Shown here piece by piece: positions 1 to 6,529 of a stretch of DNA of 13,078 nt. Source of the stretch: JBEKEX01 sp050013615 (lineage in GTDB: Bacteria > Chloroflexota > Anaerolineae > Anaerolineales > Anaerolineaceae); NCBI GenBank assembly GCA_050013615.1, contig JBEKEX010000074.1:1-13078 (forward strand), read 5' to 3'. A model generated the notes under the pieces. It saw only the letters and a program-made list of their open reading frames with translations, was not told the origin of the DNA and searched no databases. The position numbers were made by a program, and so were the translations under genes. Position 1 is the stretch's first letter, and each line of letters starts with the position of its first letter.

Positions 1-133
1 CACGGCGTTTTTTATAATAGAACAGGTTTTGACCGGCCTGGATGGTCTTAATCCCTACAATTGCGCTTAATATAAGCGCTGCAATGAGCAAGACAAACCC
101 GGTAATAACGGCAGTATGTATATCCAGATTCAT
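1..133 (-). CDS. small membrane protein, N-terminal part (runs off window)
   Basis: An open frame begins with ATG at 133-131 and stays open to the window edge, giving 44 residues. It starts MNLDIHTAVITG, has one strongly hydrophobic segment at about residues 8-28 (TAVITGFVLLIAALILSAIV), and then a polar, basic stretch ending in YYKKRR. This is the pattern of a single-pass membrane protein with the N-terminus outside and a basic cytoplasmic juxtamembrane region, or of the first helix of a larger protein. No enzymatic motif is visible and I do not recognise the family. The start is supported by an extended -10 promoter about 30 bases upstream on the same strand. The ribosome binding site is weak (a GGAT about 11 bases before the ATG). 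It is transcribed divergently from the kinase gene at 262. Confidence 0.6.
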   Translation of the reverse strand, partial: MNLDIHTAVITGFVLLIAALILSAIVGIKTIQAGQNLFYYKKRR

Positions 134-164
134 AATTTGATGCATCCACTAAATTGCCAGAGGG

Positions 165-173
165 ATTATAGCA
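165..173 (-). promoter_or_regulatory. extended -10 promoter for the left-hand membrane protein
   Basis: On the minus strand the sequence reads TGCTATAAT. This is a perfect TATAAT hexamer (170-165) preceded by TGn, the extended -10 signature that can work without a good -35. No convincing -35 lies 17 bases upstream. A start site near 158 would leave an untranslated leader of about 25 bases before the ATG at 133. Sequence match only; there is no expression evidence. Confidence 0.45.
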
Positions 174-203
174 TGTCTTAAAGCCGAATTTATTGAGTCT
201 TCA

Positions 204-232
204 TTGCACAATCCTCATATCTTGGGTAGAAT
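204..232 (+). promoter_or_regulatory. candidate sigma-70-type promoter for the kinase pair
   Basis: TTGCAC at 204-209 and TAGAAT at 227-232 are separated by 17 bases. The -10 matches the consensus at five of six positions and the -35 at three of six. The predicted start of transcription is near 239, about 23 bases before the kinase ATG at 262 and about 3 bases before an in-line six-codon open frame (242-262). It would drive both kinase genes, since only 22 bases separate them. Confidence 0.4.
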
Positions 233-261
233 AACTAAAACATGGCAATGGATGATTTTTA

Positions 262-2178
262 ATGGCACTGTCGCCTGGCTATTCTCTCAATAACCGTTAC
301 CGAATTGAAACAATTCTAGGCCAAGGGGGCATGGGCTCGGTTTACCGTGCCACAGACCTGAATCTTGGCATGGATGTCGCCGTCAAAGAAAACCAATACC
401 TAAGTGCCGAATTCTCGCGCCAGTTCCAGCGTGAGGCTAGCGTCCTTGCCAACCTGCGGCACCCCAACCTGCCTCGCGTGAGTGATTATTTTACGATCCA
501 AGGCCAGGGCCAATATTTGATCATGGATTACATCGAGGGGGAAGACCTGCGTCAGCGGATCGAGCGCTGCGGCCCCCTTCCAGATAAAGAAGTGGTCCTG
601 ATAGGCGCTGAAATTTGCGATGCTCTTGATTATTTACACAACCGTCCTTCACCCATTGTCCATCGGGATATCAAACCCGGCAACATCAAGATCACCTCAG
701 AAAGCAAAGTCTGCCTGGTGGATTTCGGGCTGGTCAAGGTGATGCATGGGAGGCAAGAGACCTCCACCGGCGCAAGGGCAATGACCCCCGGATATTCATC
801 TCCCGAACAATATGGTACGGCGCGCACAGACCCGCGCTCGGATATCTATTCGCTCGGTGCCACCCTGTATGCTTCTTTAACCGCCGAAATACCTGAAGAT
901 AGCCTGGCGCGGCTAACAGGTAAGACGAAATTAACGCCCATTATCAAATTGAACCCCCGTGTCAACCGGAAAGTTGCTAACGCAGTCGAGAAAGCCCTAG
1001 AACTCGAGCCGGAAAAACGTTTCCAGACCGCCGCGGAATTCAAAAAAGCGCTCCGGGAAGCTGCCAACCTAACGGTCAAAGAGTTCAAGCAGTTGACCAT
1101 TTCTCCACCGCCGGCAAAGGCAGAAGCAAATGCAGCTGCTTCGAAAGTTGCCGATAGCAGCCAGCCAGACAACGACGGCCATGGTGGAGGTACAAGAAAG
1201 GAAGGTTCCGGTTGTGGGACGTTCCTTTTATTGTTGTTATTCATCCTGATCATCGGCACGGCTGCTACGATATTTCTCAAGTTGAATTGGGTCAATGCCG
1301 CTGCTCCCATCATTGCAAAATATGCCCCCCAAAGGTCACCTCTTGCTACTGACACGCCTACTCCGGCCAATACAGCGACATCAATTCGCAGCCCTTCTCC
1401 CACTGTTATCACATCACCCACATTAAAACTCACAGTGACTTCCCTGGTAACAAAAACAATTGTTGCGACCAGCCTTGTGGAAACTGTGACTGAAACAGCA
1501 ACACCGCCGGCGACAGCAATGACGGCCGCTGCTGTCACTTCGATGCCAACAACAAATCCGTTGGGCAATGGTACCGGGCGAGTGGCGTTCGCTTCCGACC
1601 GGACCGGCAGTGTTCAGATCTGGTCAATGGATATGGATGGCAGCAATTTATCACAATTGACCAATTTGACGGATGGAGCTTGCCAACCTGCTTGGTCGCC
1701 GGATGGGCAGCAGCTCGCTTTCATTTCACCCTGTCGGGGGAGGCACGACGTATATGCCGGTAGCTCCATCTACATCATGGATTCGAATGGGTCTGAGGTT
1801 CATCCCCTGGGTGTAACACCTGACCCCGCCGGTGATTTCGATCCCACCTGGTCACCTGACGGTCAGCGGGTTGCTTTCACTTCCTTGCGTACCGGCGTCC
1901 AGCATATCTATATCTATAATCTGACCACCTCATCATTGTCTCAAATCACCAAGGGAACCAATGTCGAAGATGGACAACCTGCCTGGTCGCCATCCGGTAC
2001 CCAGCTTGCCTTCGTGAGAACGTCCGCGTTGTCCCAAATCTGGGTCGTCACCGACGACGGACAAACCCAGCAGCCATTCTCCTTAAGCGGCGAGGTGAAC
2101 GATTTTTCTCCTGTTTGGTCACCCGATGGACAATCGATCTATTACTGCCAAACCAGCCCCGATACCTACCTGCCCTGA
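262..2178 (+). CDS. receptor-type Ser/Thr protein kinase with extracytoplasmic propeller (C-terminus frameshifted)
   Basis: A transmembrane Hanks-type kinase, 638 residues as read. The kinase domain (about residues 13-268) has a glycine loop GQGGMGSVY (20-28), the ATP-binding lysine K42 in VAVK, the helix-C glutamate E58, the catalytic loop HRDIKPGN (134-141), DFG (154-156) and PGYSSPEQYG at the end of the activation loop, so it should be active. A membrane helix lies at about 320-338 and is followed by a Ser/Thr/Pro-rich linker (about 355-435). From about 438 onward come TolB/PD40-type propeller repeats with recurrent PAWSPDGxxLAF motifs, predicted outside the membrane. Two cysteines (C474, C491) flank one strand. 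The frame stops at TGA 2176-2178 in the middle of a propeller blade. Homology to the downstream paralogue continues without a gap in the -1 frame to 2426, so the product looks truncated by a one-base deletion, probably in the CCC at 2173-2175. The intact protein would have about 721 residues. ATG 262 is preceded only by a weak GGATGA. Confidence 0.9.
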   Translation: MALSPGYSLNNRYRIETILGQGGMGSVYRATDLNLGMDVAVKENQYLSAEFSRQFQREASVLANLRHPNLPRVSDYFTIQGQGQYLIMDYIEGEDLRQRIERCGPLPDKEVVLIGAEICDALDYLHNRPSPIVHRDIKPGNIKITSESKVCLVDFGLVKVMHGRQETSTGARAMTPGYSSPEQYGTARTDPRSDIYSLGATLYASLTAEIPEDSLARLTGKTKLTPIIKLNPRVNRKVANAVEKALELEPEKRFQTAAEFKKALREAANLTVKEFKQLTISPPPAKAEANAAASKVADSSQPDNDGHGGGTRKEGSGCGTFLLLLLFILIIGTAATIFLKLNWVNAAAPIIAKYAPQRSPLATDTPTPANTATSIRSPSPTVITSPTLKLTVTSLVTKTIVATSLVETVTETATPPATAMTAAAVTSMPTTNPLGNGTGRVAFASDRTGSVQIWSMDMDGSNLSQLTNLTDGACQPAWSPDGQQLAFISPCRGRHDVYAGSSIYIMDSNGSEVHPLGVTPDPAGDFDPTWSPDGQRVAFTSLRTGVQHIYIYNLTTSSLSQITKGTNVEDGQPAWSPSGTQLAFVRTSALSQIWVVTDDGQTQQPFSLSGEVNDFSPVWSPDGQSIYYCQTSPDTYLP

Positions 2179-2426
2179 TGCGCCTGCGTTACCTGGACCG
2201 CGGCACCTCGAACGAAAACCACGTACCTCCTGTGGGCCAACCTAATATCATTCCGGTAGTTGAGCCACGCATCTCACCGGATGGTGGCTGGATCATTTAT
2301 GAAAGTTGGCCGGATGGCACCAACCACGATATCTACCTTATGAAGATCAACGGTTCCGATGTCCAACGTTTGACCAACGATCCCGGACTTGATTTCGATC
2401 CGGCTTGGCAGCCAGTGACGCATTGA
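2178..2426 (+). CDS. frame-shifted C-terminal propeller piece of the upstream kinase
   Basis: This frame encodes 82 residues from ATG 2178, which overlaps the upstream stop as TGATG. It contains one propeller repeat, with ISPDGGWIIYES, then DIYLMKINGSDVQRLT, and ends DFDPAWQP before four last residues. The second kinase ends in the same way (RMRVTGSEVTQLT and DFDPIWQP), so this is the missing last blade of the first kinase rather than an independent gene. Two readings are possible. It may be a genuine or sequencing-derived single-base loss, making a broken gene. Alternatively, TGATG may allow translational restart and give a separate small polypeptide. The piece has no signal peptide or membrane segment of its own, so a stand-alone product would stay in the cytoplasm, which argues for the indel explanation. 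The frame is open further upstream, to a TTG at 2115. Confidence 0.7.
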   Translation: MRLRYLDRGTSNENHVPPVGQPNIIPVVEPRISPDGGWIIYESWPDGTNHDIYLMKINGSDVQRLTNDPGLDFDPAWQPVTH

Positions 2427-2448
2427 TTTATACTTAATTGATAGTACC

Positions 2449-4452
2449 ATGACACTTGAACCTGGAACGATCCTGAATAATCGCTATCGCATCGAAGCCA
2501 TCATCGCTAAAGGCGGGATGAGTTCGATTTATCGCGCCACCGACACCAGCCTGGGAGTTCAAGTGGCAGTGAAAGAAAATGCCTTCGCAAGCGACGAATA
2601 CTCCCGCCAATTCCGGCGCGAAGCCACCATTCTTGCCGGTTTACGGCATCCCAATCTTCCCCGCGTTACCGATCATTTCGTCATCTACGACCAGGGCCAG
2701 TACCTGGTGATGGATTACATCGACGGGGAAGACCTGCGCGAGCGTCTTCGCAGGTTGGGAACATTGCCGGAAGAAGAAGTCAGGCTGATCGGTATCACCA
2801 TCTGTAATGCATTAAGTTACCTACACTCTCTCAATCCGCAAATCGTCCACCGCGACATCAAGCCCGGGAATATCAAGATCACTCCCTCAGGACAAATCTA
2901 CCTGGTAGATTTTGGCTTGGCGAAGGTTGCCCAAGATGGAGAATCCACCACGGTCGGCGCCCAATCCCTTACACCGGGCTATGCCCCACCGGAACAATAT
3001 GGCCATGGCACGGACACCCGCTCGGATATCTATTCATTGGGTGCCACCTTGTATGCAGCATTGACCGGAAAGATCCCCGAAGATGGCATCAGCCGTGCCA
3101 TGGGTAACGTGCAGCTCACGCACATCCGGCGCTATAACCCCAAGGTTTCCATGAAAACCGCCCTGGCAATCGAGCATGCCATGGCGGTCGACCCCAATCA
3201 ACGTTATCAATCCGCAACAGAGTTCAAAACTGCTCTTCAAGGTGAAACCACAGAAGGCTCCAAACTTCTGCAGGCCGCAGAGGAAATCCGCATTTCACCT
3301 CCACCGCCCACAGATGAAGCCACTTCTCCGGTCAAAGAGCTGCGGGACGTTTTCAACCAAAACACTGCCCGCCTCCCAATGAATAGCCGCCTTAAGTCGA
3401 TAACCAGTATCGCCGCAATCTCGATTGGCCTGGTGGTATTTGCCCTGGTTGCATTTTATATCGCCTCGGGCTTTTTGGGCAAAAGTAATCTAAGCCCGTC
3501 TTCACAAAGTACGGACGGCGCGACCACCCGATCACCTGCCATTTCACAGCAGACGAAAGGCACCGGCAGCCAGACCGCTCTGCTTGCCGGTTCGACTGGC
3601 ACACCTGGTACTAACTACACGCCTACCCCTGTTCCCACCCCCATCGGCGGCTCATCCGGGCAAATTGCGTTTGCTTCCGATAGAAATGGCGGACTTCCTC
3701 AAATCTTTGCCATGGATTCAAGCGGCCAAAATATTCATCAGATCACCAATGTGACAGATGGTGCCTGCCAGCCAAGCTGGTCACCAGATGGAAAACGAAT
3801 TGTGTTCATTTCTCCCTGCGCTACGGATAAGAGCAGTTATCCCAATTCTTCGCTATTCATCATCAATGTGAATCAGACCGGCTTACTCCCCTTGGATACC
3901 GTAGCCGGAGGTGACTACGACCCCGCCTGGTCACCCGACGGCACCCAAATTGCCTTCACGTCTCTCCGCAACGGGCACGAACAGATATTCCTCTACAATT
4001 TGTCGGATGACAGCACAAAGCTCTTATCAAAGGCAACTGATTTTGACAGCAGCCCGGCCTGGTCTTCCGATGGGACAACACTTGCCTACGAGCATCTGAA
4101 TGAAAATAATACTTCTGTTGTCATGTTGATGAAACTCTCAAGTGGCAAAACGCAGGTTTTCTCTTCAGCCGATAAAGGCAATGCACGCATGCCAGGTTGG
4201 TCATCAAATGGCAAGATGATTGTCTTCAGTCAAGGACCTATCCAGCCCTGGTTAGTAGTCGGTCAAGTTGGCAGTGGTGTCTTTACCGACCTGGGATTTC
4301 GCCCAGCGAGGACACCGGGCTTCTCACCGGATAACTTTTGGATCGTTTGTTCGTCCAACGGGGATATTTATCGGATGAGAGTAACGGGCAGCGAAGTTAC
4401 CCAATTGACGGAAGGGCCGGCAAACGACTTCGATCCCATCTGGCAGCCTTAA
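2449..4452 (+). CDS. receptor-type Ser/Thr protein kinase with extracytoplasmic propeller (second paralogue)
   Basis: A 667-residue paralogue of the preceding kinase with the same layout. The kinase domain spans about 13-265, with K42 in VAVK, E58 on helix C, HRDIKPGN at 134-141, DFG at 154-156 and PGYAPPEQYG at 176-185. The activation loop carries two adjacent threonines (167-168) as possible phosphosites. A membrane helix lies at about 320-343, then a Ser/Thr/Pro-rich linker (about 345-400), then an extracytoplasmic TolB/PD40-type propeller from about 403 to the end (repeats such as PSWSPDGKRIVF, PAWSPDGTQIAF and a terminal FDPIWQP). The glycine loop is unusual: it reads AKGGMSSIY, so the first and third glycines of GxGxxG are Ala and Ser. 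All other catalytic residues are present, so activity is likely but not certain. The gene starts 22 bases after the frameshifted tail of the first kinase, probably in the same transcript, with no clear ribosome binding site. Its TAA shares four bases with the stop of the convergent gene. The substrate and ligand are unknown. Confidence 0.92.
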   Translation: MTLEPGTILNNRYRIEAIIAKGGMSSIYRATDTSLGVQVAVKENAFASDEYSRQFRREATILAGLRHPNLPRVTDHFVIYDQGQYLVMDYIDGEDLRERLRRLGTLPEEEVRLIGITICNALSYLHSLNPQIVHRDIKPGNIKITPSGQIYLVDFGLAKVAQDGESTTVGAQSLTPGYAPPEQYGHGTDTRSDIYSLGATLYAALTGKIPEDGISRAMGNVQLTHIRRYNPKVSMKTALAIEHAMAVDPNQRYQSATEFKTALQGETTEGSKLLQAAEEIRISPPPPTDEATSPVKELRDVFNQNTARLPMNSRLKSITSIAAISIGLVVFALVAFYIASGFLGKSNLSPSSQSTDGATTRSPAISQQTKGTGSQTALLAGSTGTPGTNYTPTPVPTPIGGSSGQIAFASDRNGGLPQIFAMDSSGQNIHQITNVTDGACQPSWSPDGKRIVFISPCATDKSSYPNSSLFIINVNQTGLLPLDTVAGGDYDPAWSPDGTQIAFTSLRNGHEQIFLYNLSDDSTKLLSKATDFDSSPAWSSDGTTLAYEHLNENNTSVVMLMKLSSGKTQVFSSADKGNARMPGWSSNGKMIVFSQGPIQPWLVVGQVGSGVFTDLGFRPARTPGFSPDNFWIVCSSNGDIYRMRVTGSEVTQLTEGPANDFDPIWQP

Positions 4453-5543
4453 GAAACTTCGGCCTGCGTCTTTGCCATCCCCCTGCGGCGCATGATCGAC
4501 AGGACGCGCGGCATGATCTGCACGAAAAGTGTGTACAGGTTACGCTTGACCGGGAAATCCCACGCTCCGATGGTGCGGATTACTTTACCACCCAATCCTT
4601 CTTTGAACTTATACACCCCCCACATCGAGTCAGTCTCGTTGAAAACGTGAGGAGCTCCCCACAAATCATACACCTGGCAGCCTAATTGTTTTGCCAGTTT
4701 CATTGCTTCCCATTGCAACAAATAATTAGGCATCCATTCTCGGTGCGACTGAGTAGACATGCCGTATAAATACCAGGCTTTTCTCGCAAAATAGAAAAGG
4801 AATAATCCTGCAATAGGTTGACCCTCGGCTTCTGCAATTAGGCAGGATGCCATATCGCGCTGCATGAAGGTTTGCCAAACGCAGCGATAATATTCTTCCG
4901 GCCTGATCACAAAACCATCCCGCTGGGAGGTTTCTGCATACATGTGATAGAGCATCCCCAGGTCATCCAGCGTTCCTTGCCGGACGGCTACCCCCTTGCG
5001 CTGTGCCAGGTGAAGGTTGTAGCGCGTTTTCTGTTTCATCCTGTCTAGCCAATCCTGCTCACTACCGTTCAGGTCTAGCCACACACTATTGGAAAATTGG
5101 ATCTGCTCACTGGAATAATTCCACCCGCGTTGTTTCAGGGCAGTCACAGTGTGATCTCCGATCAGGTTATGGGACGAATCCAGGGCACCGGGCACACCGC
5201 TGCCTAATTCCAAATCCGGGTCGATCTTTATGAAGACAGCATTTGATTTTCGCGCTTCGTCCTCGAGTGCTTCGAGCACCATTTCACGCTGTAGCAGATT
5301 TCCCCAATCGAGTAACGGGCCACGTGGAACGTAAAAAATGTCAAACGGAAACCCCAGAACTTTGGTCGACCGCTTCAAGACCAAAGCCGCCGCAGTAACT
5401 GCCTTATTAGGATCCACCCACGTTTTCGGTAAAGCTTTCCACCCAAAAGCTTCCTTGACCTGCCCCCATTCCCAGGTTTGCAAAACGTGAGCGCCAGGAA
5501 GAGACGAAATCGAAAGATCCCATTCCGATGGTTCCATGTTCAT
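4449..5543 (-). CDS. FemAB-family aminoacyltransferase-like protein (downstream copy)
   Basis: A 364-residue member of the FemA/FemB/MurM superfamily (two GNAT-like halves), whose characterised members transfer amino acids from aminoacyl-tRNA to the lipid II peptide stem. Features shared with the neighbouring copy are an N-terminal HVLQTWEWGQVKEAFGW, the conserved MKQKTRYNLHLAQRK (from about 169), RDGF (208-211), PNYLLQWEAMK (about 272-282), YDLWG (292-296) and a C-terminal WGVYKFKEGLGGK. There is no signal peptide or clear membrane helix, so it is cytoplasmic or peripheral at the membrane. An upstream ATG at 5570 is in frame, but I prefer 5543. That start gives a 4-base ATGA overlap with the preceding gene and aligns with the other copy's N-terminus. 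ATG 5537 is also possible, with AAGGA five bases before it. It is the last gene of the minus-strand block, ending tail-to-tail with the second kinase. Substrate unknown; a role in peptidoglycan or another envelope polymer is inferred. Confidence 0.85.
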   Translation of the reverse strand: MNMEPSEWDLSISSLPGAHVLQTWEWGQVKEAFGWKALPKTWVDPNKAVTAAALVLKRSTKVLGFPFDIFYVPRGPLLDWGNLLQREMVLEALEDEARKSNAVFIKIDPDLELGSGVPGALDSSHNLIGDHTVTALKQRGWNYSSEQIQFSNSVWLDLNGSEQDWLDRMKQKTRYNLHLAQRKGVAVRQGTLDDLGMLYHMYAETSQRDGFVIRPEEYYRCVWQTFMQRDMASCLIAEAEGQPIAGLFLFYFARKAWYLYGMSTQSHREWMPNYLLQWEAMKLAKQLGCQVYDLWGAPHVFNETDSMWGVYKFKEGLGGKVIRTIGAWDFPVKRNLYTLFVQIMPRVLSIMRRRGMAKTQAEVS

Positions 5544-6529
5544 CCTTGCTCTGATCGGCGACCGGTCCACCAGAGATAAAAGCGATATAGGAGTGGATTA
5601 TACACTTTATCCCAGGCTCCCACGCTGCGAACCAACTTCCCCCCAAAGCCACGCTTGAAACGGTAAACGCCCCACAAGCCATCAGAGCGGCTCTCAAAGG
5701 AAGCTTCCAATTCTTCTTCGTCGCAATCGGGAACACCCCATAAATCATAGAGCTTGCTACCATGGGCAGCTGCCCATTTCATGGCTTCCCATTGAAGCAG
5801 GTAAGTCGGCATCCGGTTGCGTTCGATGTCGTTCGAGGCTCCATACATGTACCAGGCACGCCCGCCATGAGCGAAGATCATTAAAGCTCCCAGGGGGGTA
5901 CTTTGATATTCCGCCAGTAGGATAACACATTCGTTCCTGGCAGAAAATAGATCGAACGCCATCTGGTAATAGGCCTTGCTGTGCACCCCAAACCCGTCCC
6001 GCTCACCGGTGTTCTTCATCAACTGATAGAAAACATCGAGGTCATCGGTTGTCCTAATGACCACTTCTTTGCGCTCCGCCAGGTGAATATTGTAGCGTGT
6101 TTTTTGTTTCATCACCCGCAGCCAGTCTTCTTCATTTCCTTCGAGGCTGACCAAAACCGTGCGCCAGGGTTGGATGGGTTTCGAAGGGAAAAAGTCGGGA
6201 AATCGACTTTGAATCTCTTTGCCTTCCGTTTCCCAATAATCCGGTTCTACTTTAAGAAAAACCGCTTTACGAGCACGGCAAATGGCATCGATCTGTGACC
6301 ACAGGCCCGACCATCCTTCACCTAACGGTCCCTTGGGAATGTAGGCAAGGCTCATCCCAAACGGTAATTTACGGAACAAGATCTGTACGGCAGCATTACT
6401 ACTGACGACGCGCACCGGCTCCCAGCCAAAGGCCGATTTCAATTCTCCCCACGCCGGACTTTGCAAGATATGTGCTTCTGGATAGTGCTGGTAATAATTT
6501 TCCCAATCAGCCAGGGTAAGAGTGTTCAT
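5540..6529 (-). CDS. FemAB-family aminoacyltransferase-like protein (upstream copy)
   Basis: A 329-residue FemAB-superfamily protein, paralogous to the following gene. Visible shared elements are AHILQSPAWGELKSAFGW near the N-terminus, MKQKTRYNIHLAERK (140-154), ERDGF (176-180), RMPTYLLQWEAMK (239-251), YDLWG (261-265) and GLWGVYRFKRGFGGK (284-298). It carries a short acidic insertion (CDEEELEASFES) after YDLWGVPD that is longer than in its neighbour. The pair recalls FemA/FemB and MurM/MurN, where two related enzymes add successive residues; that functional parallel is inference. ATG 6529 overlaps the dehydratase stop as ATGA, and its own stop overlaps the next gene in the same way, so translation is probably coupled along all three. 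No purine-rich ribosome binding site is visible ahead of the ATG. A non-PG role in capsule or exopolysaccharide modification is an alternative, given the gene's place in a polysaccharide block. Confidence 0.87.
   Translation of the reverse strand: MNTLTLADWENYYQHYPEAHILQSPAWGELKSAFGWEPVRVVSSNAAVQILFRKLPFGMSLAYIPKGPLGEGWSGLWSQIDAICRARKAVFLKVEPDYWETEGKEIQSRFPDFFPSKPIQPWRTVLVSLEGNEEDWLRVMKQKTRYNIHLAERKEVVIRTTDDLDVFYQLMKNTGERDGFGVHSKAYYQMAFDLFSARNECVILLAEYQSTPLGALMIFAHGGRAWYMYGASNDIERNRMPTYLLQWEAMKWAAAHGSKLYDLWGVPDCDEEELEASFESRSDGLWGVYRFKRGFGGKLVRSVGAWDKVYNPLLYRFYLWWTGRRSEQG

Noticed and set aside
846..1568. 240-codon minus-strand open frame inside the first kinase gene
   Set aside because: It is antisense to the kinase tail and Ser/Thr/Pro/Ala-rich linker, which produces an artificial Val/Ala/Gly-rich translation; it has no motif and no start signals, and the opposite strand is clearly coding.
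5407..5763. 118-codon minus-strand frame at the junction of the two FemAB genes
   Set aside because: It overlaps both clearly conserved FemAB frames in another phase and has no protein-like motif.
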